Shown: positions 34,063-42,242 of the stretch, piece after piece | Layout of the letters: the number at the start of each line of letters is the position of its first letter | Numbering within the stretch: the stretch's first letter is position 1 | Origin: Actinomycetota bacterium | GTDB taxonomy: Bacteria; Actinomycetota; Acidimicrobiia; Acidimicrobiales; Ilumatobacteraceae | Direction: 5' to 3' | Length of the DNA: 46,798 bases | Assembly: GCA_963169665.1 (NCBI GenBank) | Contig: CAUJET010000222.1 | Location: forward strand, 1 to 46,798 | The notes under the pieces: generated by a model | The model's input: only the letters and a program-made list of their open reading frames with translations | The model's database searches: none | What the model was told of the DNA's origin: nothing | Program-made: the position numbers and the translations under genes

Positions 34063-35301
34063 TCAGCAGTGGTTGCGCACGGTGGCGTACGGGTTCACCG
34101 CTGCACCACCGCCGGGATGGATCTCGAAGTGCAGGTGCGGGGTCGAGAACTTGGCGTTGCCGGTGTCGCCGACATAGCCGATGACGGTGCCCGCCGTGAC
34201 CTGGCCGAGCGTGGCCCAGTTGTCGAGGTGTGCGTAGTAGTACTTGTTGCCGTCGGCGCCGGCGAGCTGGACGGTGTTGCCGCCGAGGGTGTTCACCTTC
34301 GATTGCGCGAAGCCGTCCACCACGGCCACCACCGGCAATCCCCGGTTGGCGATCATGTCGACGCCCTGGTGCGAACGTCCGCCGCTGCGGGGCGCGCCCC
34401 ACGTGTCGCCGAAGCCCGTCGGACCCTGGACGGGACAGACCCACCCCGGTCCGGCGAGGTCACCCGCCGCGCCACCGGGACGACCGCCGGCTCCGCTGTT
34501 GCCGGTGAGTCCACCGCCGGTGCCGCCGGTCGACTTGTTGGTCGGACCCGAATCGTCGATGTCACCGTCGCCACCGGTGCTGGTGTCGGTGGGGGCGTTC
34601 GCCCCGAGCTGGCTCTGTGACCCGACGGAGTCCTGGGCGGCGGCCTGGGCGCGCAGCGCGTCCGCTGCGGCGTCCTCCTGGCGGCGACGCTCGGCCTCTT
34701 CCGCGGCGAGCGCCTGTCGGACCGCCTCGTCCTCGAGCCGTTGGGCCTCGACCTGCTTGAGCCGCTCGATCTCGGCCAACGCCTCCTCGCGGCGCCGGTC
34801 GAGTGCATCGCGGGCTGCCTCGGCATCGACCTCGGCTTGGTCCAGCTCGGCCCGCTTGTCCTCGAGCTCGGCATTGAGGGCGTCGAACTCGTCGAAGTCC
34901 TCGGCCGAGGTCTCGTTCACCACGTCGATCAGCACGGCCACCTGCGCCTGCTCGCCGGCGGTGCGGAAGCCGGTGAGCAGCGGCAACGAGTCGGTGCCAC
35001 TGCGAGTGAAACGGTTGATCGCCACCTTCTCGACCGTCGCCCGCAGCGCATCGATCTGCGTCTGCAGCACCGCGATGTCGTTCTCGAGCGCCTGCTGGGA
35101 GAGCTCGAGCTGGTCGAGATCGCTCTCCGCCTGGAACAGCGCGTCGGCCGCGGCGTTGGCGCGTTCACGAGCGTCGGCGATCTCCTCGGCGGCCTGCTGG
35201 GCGGCGTCGTCGGAATCGTCGGCTCGTACGGGCGTCGATGGCACTGCCGGAACCAGCAGCGCCATCCCCGCCAGGATCGCCCAGAGTGCACGCATGTGCA
35301 C
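34063..35301 (-). CDS. secreted M23 peptidase with N-terminal coiled coil
   Basis: The order is a signal peptide (ALWAILAGMALLVPAVPSTPVRA), a long coiled coil (about residues 30-215, heavy in Ala, Glu and Arg), a Gly/Thr/Ser-rich linker and a C-terminal LytM domain. The domain has SHQGVDMIANRG and the HLHFEIHP zinc motif plus YYYAHLDNW. It resembles EnvC/NlpD- or RipA-like cell-wall hydrolases or their activators in division. The zinc residues look complete, so it may be active. GTG at 35301 is chosen because GGAGG (35311-35315) lies nine bases upstream; an ATG is at 35295. Confidence 0.93.
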   Translation of the reverse strand: MHMRALWAILAGMALLVPAVPSTPVRADDSDDAAQQAAEEIADARERANAAADALFQAESDLDQLELSQQALENDIAVLQTQIDALRATVEKVAINRFTRSGTDSLPLLTGFRTAGEQAQVAVLIDVVNETSAEDFDEFDALNAELEDKRAELDQAEVDAEAARDALDRRREEALAEIERLKQVEAQRLEDEAVRQALAAEEAERRRQEDAAADALRAQAAAQDSVGSQSQLGANAPTDTSTGGDGDIDDSGPTNKSTGGTGGGLTGNSGAGGRPGGAAGDLAGPGWVCPVQGPTGFGDTWGAPRSGGRSHQGVDMIANRGLPVVAVVDGFAQSKVNTLGGNTVQLAGADGNKYYYAHLDNWATLGQVTAGTVIGYVGDTGNAKFSTPHLHFEIHPGGGAAVNPYATVRNHC

Positions 35302-35431
35302 GGAACGCTACCTCCGCACCCCCATCCACCACGGTCACCTCCCTGTCCGGGCGATTTCTTGACGAACTCCAGACGATCGTCGGCCCGTGGGAACCGGCCG
35401 CCCTGCCCGCGACGCCCTAGCGTCTGGCCTC

Positions 35432-36268
35432 GTGACCGGCCGCTCCCCTGCCCCCTCGACCTCCGAACCGCGCCCGGGCCAGGGCCCGGTGCTCGACCTC
35501 CGCGGCGTCTCGTTCGTGCGTGACGAACGGGTGATCCTCGCCCCGATGGACTGGCGGGTGGCGGCCGACGAGCGCTGGCTCGTCCTCGGCGCGAACGGCT
35601 CCGGCAAGACGACCCTGGTGCGCATCGCCGCCATGTACGAGCACCCGTCGTCGGGCGACGTCACCGTGCTCGGTGAGCATCTCGGGCGCACCGATGTGCG
35701 CGTGCTGCGCCGCCGCATCGGCTATTCGTCCGCCGCGATCGCCGCCCAGATCCGTCCCGAGCTGACGTGCATCGACGTCGTGATGACGGCCAAGTTCGCC
35801 GCACTGGAACCGTGGTGGCACCGCTACGACGACGACGACCGCGCTCGGGCCGTCGCCTGCCTGGATCGGATGCGCGTGGCCCGCTTCGCCGACCGATCGC
35901 TCGGCACGCTGTCGTCCGGGGAGCAGCAGCGTGTGCTCCTCGCGCGCGCCCTGATGACCGATCCGGGCCTGCTGCTGCTCGACGAGCCGAGCGCCCGCCT
36001 CGACCTCGGTGGCCGGGAGCAACTCGTCGCCGCACTCGCCGAGCTCACGACCGACCCGGACGCGGCGCCGCTCGTCCTCGTCACCCACCACCTCGACGAG
36101 GTGCCGGAGGGGATGACCCACGTGCTGATGCTGCGCCAGGGCCAGGTGGTGGCGCGCGGCCCGATCGACACGACGCTCACCTCGGCCGCGCTCAGCGACT
36201 GCTTCGAGATGGCGCTCCAGCTCGAACGGCGCAGCGACGGACGCTGGTCGGCCTGGGCCGATCGCTGA
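35432..36268 (+). CDS. solitary ABC transporter ATPase
   Basis: 278 residues with Walker A GANGSGKTT, the signature LSSGEQQRVLLARAL, Walker B GLLLLDEPSARLDL and the switch His in VTHHLDEVP. The layout resembles the ModF/YlmA-type ATPases that lack a partner permease. No membrane protein gene is adjacent, so it may serve a remote permease or act in the cytoplasm. GTG at 35432 gives the start; an upstream GTG at 35387 adds 15 residues without family resemblance. It is divergent from the M23 gene. Confidence 0.9.
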   Translation: MTGRSPAPSTSEPRPGQGPVLDLRGVSFVRDERVILAPMDWRVAADERWLVLGANGSGKTTLVRIAAMYEHPSSGDVTVLGEHLGRTDVRVLRRRIGYSSAAIAAQIRPELTCIDVVMTAKFAALEPWWHRYDDDDRARAVACLDRMRVARFADRSLGTLSSGEQQRVLLARALMTDPGLLLLDEPSARLDLGGREQLVAALAELTTDPDAAPLVLVTHHLDEVPEGMTHVLMLRQGQVVARGPIDTTLTSAALSDCFEMALQLERRSDGRWSAWADR

Positions 36269-36742
36269 TCAGTCGGCGACCAGTTCGAGCAGCCGCTCGC
36301 GGCCGGCGACGATCTGTTCCGCCAGCACCTTCTCCATCACGCCGCCCGTCCACAGGGCACCGCCGTAGTGGAGGCGCATCTCCAACCGACTCGCCGGTGC
36401 ACCGTCATCGATGCCGGCGCTGCCGTCATCGCTGCTGACGACCGTGGCGTCGAGCACCCAGGGCGAGTGGCTCCGGCCGTCGTGCTCCACCCGCTCGTAG
36501 CGGACGTGGGTGCCCGCCGGGTCGTGCACGGTGCGCACCATGCGCAACCGCTTCGAGCGGGCGAAGGGACCGAGGCGGGCGCGCAGTTCGACCTCCCACG
36601 CCGGACGGCCGTCGGCCTCCGGGGCGACGGCCGACACGCGGTGTGCGAGCGGCATCCACGCCGGGTAGTCGGTGAGCTCGTCGACCAGGGAGAACAAGCG
36701 ATCGGGCGCACAGGGCGCATCCATCTGGGCAGCGACATCCAC
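36269..36742 (-). CDS. SRPBCC/polyketide-cyclase-like protein
   Basis: 157 residues following the START/SRPBCC pattern: MDVAAQMDAPCAPDRLFSLV and LTDYPAWMPLAHRVSAV, a strand-rich core, and a C-terminal helix VMEKVLAEQIVAGRERLLELV. These bind a hydrophobic ligand; the ligand is unknown here. GTG at 36742 is the first start matching the fold, with a second at ATG 36724. It converges directly on the ABC ATPase gene, with no gap. Confidence 0.82.
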   Translation of the reverse strand: MDVAAQMDAPCAPDRLFSLVDELTDYPAWMPLAHRVSAVAPEADGRPAWEVELRARLGPFARSKRLRMVRTVHDPAGTHVRYERVEHDGRSHSPWVLDATVVSSDDGSAGIDDGAPASRLEMRLHYGGALWTGGVMEKVLAEQIVAGRERLLELVAD

Positions 36743-36810
36743 CCCCGCAGTATCGCCCGGCCACGGGACCGAACGCGACCTCCGGTGTCGTCGGGCGTCG
36801 TACAGCGCGG

Positions 36811-37533
36811 TCAGGCGCCGTCGGCGGTGATGCCACGGAAGGCCCGCGACAGCAACCGGCCACGGGCCTGCAGGAGTCCGGACAGATCGTCCTGCTGGTC
36901 GAACCGCGGCTGCCACGGCAGGACCTGGGCGTCCTGCTCTTCCGGCTCCTCGGCCACCGGTTCGGCCGGTTCCTCGGCCACCGGTTCGACCTCGAGTTCG
37001 GCCTCGGCTGCGATCTCGACCTCGACCGGCTCGACCAGCGCGATGACCTCGTCCTCGTCCTCGAGTTCGGCCTCGTCCTCGAGTTCGGGTTCGATCACCG
37101 GGCGCACCATCGCCACGGTCGGGTCGGTCACCAGCGCGATGGGTGCCGGGCCGGCCTCGCGGATCTCGCCGTCGGGCGAGCCACCGGCGCCCATGTCCTC
37201 GAGGCTCAGCTGCATCGCCGCGGTGCGCAGCAGCTCCATCGTGCGATCGCCGCGATCCGCCCGCGAGCGACGCTGGCGAGGGCGGACGAGCTCGTCGGTG
37301 AGATCGTGCATCCGCGCCGCGGTGAACAGGCGCGGCACGGGCTCGCGACGATCGTCGAGCATCCATCCGAGCGGCACCACCATCGCGTCGGCGTGCCGTC
37401 GGCAGAGACCACCGGAACGGGCGCCCTGCGTCGCGTCGTAGGCGTCGAGCCACACGACGAGCGACTCCGCGTCGAAGCCGTACGCCACCTCGGCGGGCGA
37501 CGAGCACCCCGGGCGTTCACAGAGTCGCGGCAT
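36811..37533 (-). CDS. DUF3499 protein with acidic tail
   Basis: The N-terminal half (MPRLCERPGCSSPAEVAYGF, then LCRRHADAMVVPLGW) is the DUF3499 domain, with paired cysteines and a histidine that look like a zinc site. The family is almost confined to actinobacteria. From about residue 135 the protein turns strongly acidic with repeated motifs (ELEDEAELEDEDEV, VEPVAEEPAEPVAEEP), which look disordered. ATG at 37533 gives the family start; an earlier GTG at 37554 adds seven residues. Confidence 0.85.
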   Translation of the reverse strand: MPRLCERPGCSSPAEVAYGFDAESLVVWLDAYDATQGARSGGLCRRHADAMVVPLGWMLDDRREPVPRLFTAARMHDLTDELVRPRQRRSRADRGDRTMELLRTAAMQLSLEDMGAGGSPDGEIREAGPAPIALVTDPTVAMVRPVIEPELEDEAELEDEDEVIALVEPVEVEIAAEAELEVEPVAEEPAEPVAEEPEEQDAQVLPWQPRFDQQDDLSGLLQARGRLLSRAFRGITADGA

Positions 37534-37607
37534 CGTTCGGAAACGGTACTCCACCCCTCCTCACCTGGGGTGGGATCATCCACCGGGGCGCCCGGTGACG
37601 GGTCGGG

Positions 37608-38912
37608 TCAGCCGGCGGTGCGGAACTGGTTGCGACCCTCGCGCTTGGCCCGGTACAGGGCGTCGTCGGCCGCGCTGACGAGCGCCTCGGGCGTGCGCGC
37701 CGTGAGCGGATACTCGGCGATGCCGATCGAGGTCGTCTGCGCATGGTCGGGCGGCAGCGCGGGCGCGCATGCCGCGGTGCACGCGGCGATGAGGCGTTCC
37801 GCGAGCGATGTCGCACCCTTGGTGTCGCAGGACGGGCAGATCACGAGGAACTCCTCGCCACCCCATCGGATCACCGTGTCGTGACCGCGCACCGACGTGC
37901 GCAGCAGACCGGCGAACGCCGCGAGCACGGCGTCGCCGACGTCGTGACCGTGCCGATCGTTCACCTGCTTGAAGTGGTCGAGGTCGCACAGCAGCACCGA
38001 CATCGGCTCGCCGGTGGTGTCGGCCATCTGGCGCGCCTGGGTGAGCGCCTTGCTGGCGCGCCGACGGTTGCCGACGCCGGTGAGCTGGTCGGTGTCGGCC
38101 TCGGCGGCCAAGCGAATGTTCTGCTCGATCCGCTCGAGGCCCGTGGCCAACGCGAGCACGAGCTCGTCGAGGCGCTGCAGCTGGTCGGCCGCAGGGTGCT
38201 CGATGTACCCGATGTCGAGCGCGAGCGACAGCTGCTCGTCGACCACCAGGCGACGTTCGATCTGATGAGCGCCGAGCCGACCGGATTCGGTCTGCAGGGT
38301 GCCGGCGAACCGAGCCGCCGTGGCCGACATCGATGCACCGGTGACGCCGGGCAGGCTGGCGAACGCGGCGGTGAGCTCCTGCAGTTCGGCCAGGTTCCAC
38401 TGCTCGTCGAGCGCAGCGACCACCCGGAGGGCCTTGGCCGCCGCAGCGCGGCGACGGAGCTGCTCGCTCTCGACCACCCGGGCGAGCCCGGTCGCGATCT
38501 GGCCGGCGGCCTCGTCGAGGAAACCCGCGGCCCGCAGCGCCTCGGGCACGTCCTGGGCGTGGAGCGTGCCGTCGGCGACACCATCGACGGAGAACAGCGC
38601 CGTGTTCGGCTGGCCGAGCAGGGTGTCGTGCTTCAGGGCGAGCTCGACGTCGAGGCCGACCGCCGCACCGATGCGGGGCAGTCCCGCCGGGTCGATGCCG
38701 ATGAGGCACCCCTCGATCGGCGCGTGTTGGGTGAGCACGTCGACCACGGCCTGAGCGAAGCCCGCGAGGTCGAGGTCGGCGGCGACGAGATTGGAGAGCT
38801 CGAGCTTCACCGAGGTGGTGAGGAAGCCGACGAGGAACTGGTTGTGGTCACCGGCGCGCAGCTGCTCGACCGCATCGGCCTGCATCTTGTTGAGGGAGTC
38901 GAGGACGCTCAT
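37608..38912 (-). CDS. GGDEF diguanylate cyclase with GAF-like sensor region
   Basis: 434 residues. The first 280 look like one or two GAF-like sensor domains (AVVDVLTQHAPIEGCLIGID), with no membrane segment. The GGDEF domain begins DTDQLTGVGNRRRASKAL and includes the metal Asp310 (LLCDLDHFKQVN), active site GGEEF at 351-355 and an intact inhibitory I-site RGHD at 342-345. It should make c-di-GMP with product feedback. ATG at 38912 overlaps the HDOD stop by four bases, so the two signalling proteins are made together. Confidence 0.93.
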   Translation of the reverse strand: MSVLDSLNKMQADAVEQLRAGDHNQFLVGFLTTSVKLELSNLVAADLDLAGFAQAVVDVLTQHAPIEGCLIGIDPAGLPRIGAAVGLDVELALKHDTLLGQPNTALFSVDGVADGTLHAQDVPEALRAAGFLDEAAGQIATGLARVVESEQLRRRAAAAKALRVVAALDEQWNLAELQELTAAFASLPGVTGASMSATAARFAGTLQTESGRLGAHQIERRLVVDEQLSLALDIGYIEHPAADQLQRLDELVLALATGLERIEQNIRLAAEADTDQLTGVGNRRRASKALTQARQMADTTGEPMSVLLCDLDHFKQVNDRHGHDVGDAVLAAFAGLLRTSVRGHDTVIRWGGEEFLVICPSCDTKGATSLAERLIAACTAACAPALPPDHAQTTSIGIAEYPLTARTPEALVSAADDALYRAKREGRNQFRTAG

Positions 38913-39739
38913 CGCTGCTCGGTGAGATCGCTCGTGACCGAGGCCAACTCCGCTTCGATCTCGTTGGTGATGACCGACGGGCGAGCGTCGGCCAGGCCGA
39001 CCAGCTGCAGCGCCTCGATCGTGGTGAGGCTCCGCTCGGGCGACGTGGCGCCGAGCGAGGTCGCGAAGGCGTGCGCGGCGACGACCACCCGGTCGAGCGT
39101 GCCCGTGAGCGCCGCCGGACGGGTGTGGTGGAACGTGGTCGCCGCGACGATGCGGTCGGGCAGGTTCCACTTCGCGAGCAGGCGGCCACCGCTGGCCGCG
39201 TGGTCCTGATCGGGGGCTGCGCTCTCGGCCGACACGGCGAGGAGCCACCCGACCTCGTGCAACAGGCCGGCGGTGTACGCGTCGTCGGCCGACTCGCCCG
39301 AACGGCGGGCCAAGACAGCCGCCGCGCACGCCGTCGTGATCGAGTGGAGCCAGAGCCAGTCGGGATAGTCGGGTGCGTCGGCGTCGAACACCAGGTCGGC
39401 GACCCGGCTCGCGGCGAGCGAGTTCACCAGCGACGTGCCGAGCATGACGCTCGCCTGCCGGACGCCGCCGATGCGGCGCGAGTAGCCGAGGTGGGCGGAG
39501 TTCGCCGCCCGCAGCACGGCTGCGGCGAGTGCCGGGTCGGTGAGGATCGTGCGGGTGAGATCGCCACCGACGTCGGTCGAGCTCTGGAGGATCTCGAGCA
39601 CGACGCGAGCCGAGGCCGGGTGGACCAGGAGACGGCTCTGCTCGGCGAGCACGACGCCGCTGCGCGCAGCGGGGGCGGACGGCGACGCCGATGATGCGGT
39701 TGCCGCCGGCGTGATGTTCGAAGGTGTTGCGAAGGCCAT
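38909..39739 (-). CDS. HDOD domain protein
   Basis: 276 residues; after a low-complexity Ala/Ser start (MAFATPSNITPAATASSASP) the HDOD domain begins at VHPASARVVLEILQSSTDVGG. It continues through ILTDPALAAAVLRAANSAHLGYSRRIGGVRQASVMLG, AYTAGLLHEVGWLLAVS and ATTFHHTRPA. HDOD is a non-catalytic relative of HD phosphohydrolases found in signalling. ATG at 39739 is the first start. The 263 bases upstream contain the palindromes at 39857 and 39894 and no gene. Confidence 0.92.
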   Translation of the reverse strand: MAFATPSNITPAATASSASPSAPAARSGVVLAEQSRLLVHPASARVVLEILQSSTDVGGDLTRTILTDPALAAAVLRAANSAHLGYSRRIGGVRQASVMLGTSLVNSLAASRVADLVFDADAPDYPDWLWLHSITTACAAAVLARRSGESADDAYTAGLLHEVGWLLAVSAESAAPDQDHAASGGRLLAKWNLPDRIVAATTFHHTRPAALTGTLDRVVVAAHAFATSLGATSPERSLTTIEALQLVGLADARPSVITNEIEAELASVTSDLTEQR

Positions 39740-39856
39740 GGTTCCGTCTGTGCTGGCTCGAGGTCGGAGGTCTCGACGACCAGGTGTACCGGACCGTACC
39801 GATCCCGGAATGCCACGCCCGGTAATGAGGCCACCACCGGGCGCACGTTGGCCAAT

Positions 39857-39874
39857 ACCCCCTATATAGGGGGT
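39857..39874. promoter_or_regulatory. 18-bp perfect palindrome upstream of the HDOD-GGDEF unit
   Basis: ACCCCCTATATAGGGGGT reads the same on both strands. It lies 118 bases before the HDOD start and 129 bases past the CDF exporter stop. The C5/G5 arms with an AT core recall CsoR-type operators, a resemblance only. It is the most AT-rich island nearby. Confidence 0.6.
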
Positions 39875-39893
39875 GCGCGAGTACTGATTCGCA

Positions 39894-39905
39894 GAACGAT
39901 CGTTC
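39894..39905. promoter_or_regulatory. 12-bp perfect palindrome GAACGATCGTTC
   Basis: A second perfect palindrome 19 bases beyond the one at 39857-39874. It may be a second operator or a mark of the promoter of the HDOD-GGDEF unit. Confidence 0.4.
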
Positions 39906-39937
39906 AGGAAACCCCTCACGTGGGGCGGCGGCGGGCC

Positions 39938-39976
39938 ACGCAACGTGGCTATCGATGAATGATTCTCACGTTGCGT
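39938..39976 (-). terminator. 10-bp stem-loop after the CDF exporter gene
   Basis: ACGCAACGTG (39938-39947) and CACGTTGCGT (39967-39976) are perfect complements around a 19-base loop, starting 27 bases past the stop. A competing 6-bp hairpin (39935-39940 with 39944-39949) overlaps one arm. No T run follows. Confidence 0.45.
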
Positions 39977-40002
39977 CGGTCCACGGGCGGATCGCCCGGG
40001 CA

Positions 40003-40986
40003 TCACCAGGAGAGGTGCTCACAGCCGTGCCCCGACCCGACCTCGGTCTGCAGGGTGGCGTGCTCGAGCCCGAAGCGTTCGACGAGCATCGTCTGTGCCG
40101 CCCGCAACACGGGCTGGACCTCCGGCACCGATCGCACCGACAGGTGGGCCGTCAGCACCTCCATGTCGCTCGTGAGCGTCCACGCGTGCAGATCGTGCAC
40201 GTCGAGCACGCCGTCGATCGCGACGAGCGCCTCGCGCACCTCGTCGAGATCGATGCGGCCGGGCGTCATCTGCGCCAGCACCCGCACGGCATCGATGCCG
40301 AGCCGGACGGCGCGGGGAGCGATGAACAACCCGATCGCCGCACCGACCACCGGATCGACCCAATACCACTCGGTGAGGCCCATGATCAGCGCCGCCACCA
40401 GCACCCCGACCGATCCGATCGCATCGGCCACCACCTCGAGGTAGGCACCGCGCATGTTGAGGTTGTCGGCGGCATCGGCCCGCAGGAGCCACATCGACAC
40501 GACGTTCACGGCCAGGCCGACAGCGCCCATCACGAGCACCGGCCAGGACATCACCTCGGGCGGATCGTCGAGACGGCTGATCGCCTCGACGACGACCCAG
40601 CCGGCCACACCGACGAGCAACACCGCGTTGCCGAGCGCCGCGAGGATCTCGAGCCGATACAGACCGAAGGTGCGCCGCGAGGTGGTGGCGCTGCGTCGGG
40701 CCAACGAGATCGCGACCGCCGCCATGCCGAGCCCGACCGCATCGGTGACCATGTGCCCCGAATCGGAGAGCAACGCGAGCGAGCCAGCGGCGAGGCCGAC
40801 CACGACCTGGGCGACGGCGAAGGCAGCGACGAGGGCGAAGGTCGACCACAGCCTGCGAACCTGTCGTACGCCATCGGGACCGGCCGCATCCCCCGGTCGG
40901 ACCCGAACGTGCTGGTGCGAATGCCCGTGCCCACCGTGCGAATGCCCGTGCTGCTGGTGGTGCTGCGGGTGCCCGTCGGCCGCCAT
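40003..40986 (-). CDS. cation diffusion facilitator (CzcD/ZitB-like metal exporter)
   Basis: CDF proteins export Zn, Cd or Co in exchange for protons. The 327-residue protein has a histidine-rich N-terminus (HHQQHGHSHGGHGHSHQH), six helices, the transport-site motifs SDSGHMVTDAVGL and EVVADAIGSVGV, and a C-terminal domain with HDLHAWTLTSDMEVLTAHL. The His-Asp composition favours zinc. ATG at 40986 is clear. It lies between tRNA-Val and the HDOD-GGDEF genes on the same strand. Confidence 0.95.
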   Translation of the reverse strand: MAADGHPQHHQQHGHSHGGHGHSHQHVRVRPGDAAGPDGVRQVRRLWSTFALVAAFAVAQVVVGLAAGSLALLSDSGHMVTDAVGLGMAAVAISLARRSATTSRRTFGLYRLEILAALGNAVLLVGVAGWVVVEAISRLDDPPEVMSWPVLVMGAVGLAVNVVSMWLLRADAADNLNMRGAYLEVVADAIGSVGVLVAALIMGLTEWYWVDPVVGAAIGLFIAPRAVRLGIDAVRVLAQMTPGRIDLDEVREALVAIDGVLDVHDLHAWTLTSDMEVLTAHLSVRSVPEVQPVLRAAQTMLVERFGLEHATLQTEVGSGHGCEHLSW

Positions 40987-41045
40987 GCGGCGACGCTATC
41001 GGGCGACACGTTCCGGAACCGGGCATCGAAGCGACGCGGCGAACG

Positions 41046-41122
41046 TGGTGGGCGTGAAGGGACTCGAACCCCCGACTCCTGCCGTGTGAAGGCAGTGCTC
41101 TAACCAACTGAGCTACACGCCC
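41046..41122 (-). tRNA. tRNA-Val (anticodon CAC)
   Basis: Folds as a full cloverleaf on the minus strand: acceptor GGGCGTG with CACGCCC, D-arm GCTC/GAGC, anticodon stem CTGCC/GGCAG with loop TTCACAC (anticodon at 41086-41088), T-loop TTCGAGT. The T stem contains two G-U pairs. The 3' CCA is encoded (41046-41048). CAC reads the GUG valine codon, frequent in this GC-rich genome. Confidence 0.95.
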
Positions 41123-41190
41123 GAGCGGGGCGGACCCCGATCAGGAGTGGCAGGCTACCGCGGACCCGCAGGCCGCACCAACGTCGGCAC

Positions 41191-41220
41191 CCGTCGACAC
41201 CCATCGACACCCGTGGACGA
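41191..41220. repeat. three imperfect 10-base tandem units
   Basis: CCGTCGACAC, CCATCGACAC and CCGTGGACGA follow each other between tRNA-Val and the phosphotransferase gene. Function unknown. Confidence 0.4.
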
Positions 41221-41234
41221 GCGTGTCGAACGGT

Positions 41235-42242
41235 CTAGGCGAGCAACTCGCAGGCCCGACCGAACATCGAGGGCACCGACAGCGCGATCCGCTCCCATTC
41301 GGGGTCGTGTCGCTTGCCGGTGCGGTGCAGCATCACGTTGAGTCCGCTGATCACCCCGAACCGATAGCCCGACAACGCCCGGTAGAACGCCACGTCGTCG
41401 AGCGCGACCGGTCGGCCGACGGCCGCGGCGTACCAGGCCACCAGGTCCTCGAACGGCGGCACACGCTCGAGGCCGGCGGCATCGAACCAGCTCTCGGCGT
41501 CGTTCATGAACAGCAGCCAGCCGAGATCGAGCAGCTGCGCGCCGATGCCACTGATCTCCCAGTCGAGCAGGGCCACCACCGACGAGCCGTCGAACAGCAC
41601 GTTGTTCGTCTGGAAGTCGCCGTGGAAGATGCCGACGTCGGGCGTGGCGGGCAGCCGTCGCAGCAGCAGCTCGCGGGTGCGCTCCCCCATCTCGATCCAT
41701 TCGGGCTCGGCCGCCTTCTGCAGGATCGGTTGCCAGAAGTCGATCTCCACGTCGAGCTGCTTGGGCACCTCCCAGTCCGACAGCACCTCGAGGTACGGCA
41801 CTCGGTGCACCAGTGCCAGCGCCTCCACGGCCGAGCGCAGGACGTCGGCGCACGCGACGCCATCGAACACCGGCGCCGGCTCGCGCACGGCGTAGGTCTC
41901 CCCCGCCAGGAACCGGACCATGAAGTACGGCACCTCGAACCACTGTTCGTCCGCATCCCACCACACCACCTCGGCCACGGGCACGCCCGACGCGGCGAGT
42001 GCCCGGAGCAGCGGCACCTGTCGCAGCACGTCGGTGTTGCCGGCGCGGCGCACCCCCTTCGGCGGCATCCGCATCACCAGCCGATCGAGCTCACCGGTCG
42101 CGTCGCGGACCGTGAACCCGAACGAGAGACCCGCGTGCCCCGGCATCGGCCGGAGGTCGGCGATGGTGACGCCCTCGTGGTAGTGCTCGTCCGCCCATCG
42201 TTCGAGCTGGGCCTGCAGCACCGCCTGGTCGACACCGGCCAT
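41235..42242 (-). CDS. phosphotransferase family protein (APH/ACAD-kinase fold)
   Basis: 335 residues with catalytic loop GIFHGDFQTNNVLF and DWEISGIGAQLLDLGWLLF, and an N-lobe containing GLSFGFTV and DRLVMRMPP. It differs clearly from the phosphotransferase at 33027 (for example no GGASRETW). The substrate is unknown; resistance is unlikely in a chromosomal core setting. ATG at 42242 overlaps the preceding stop by one base (TGATG), so it is translated with the DUF4190 membrane protein. Confidence 0.87.
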   Translation of the reverse strand: MAGVDQAVLQAQLERWADEHYHEGVTIADLRPMPGHAGLSFGFTVRDATGELDRLVMRMPPKGVRRAGNTDVLRQVPLLRALAASGVPVAEVVWWDADEQWFEVPYFMVRFLAGETYAVREPAPVFDGVACADVLRSAVEALALVHRVPYLEVLSDWEVPKQLDVEIDFWQPILQKAAEPEWIEMGERTRELLLRRLPATPDVGIFHGDFQTNNVLFDGSSVVALLDWEISGIGAQLLDLGWLLFMNDAESWFDAAGLERVPPFEDLVAWYAAAVGRPVALDDVAFYRALSGYRFGVISGLNVMLHRTGKRHDPEWERIALSVPSMFGRACELLA

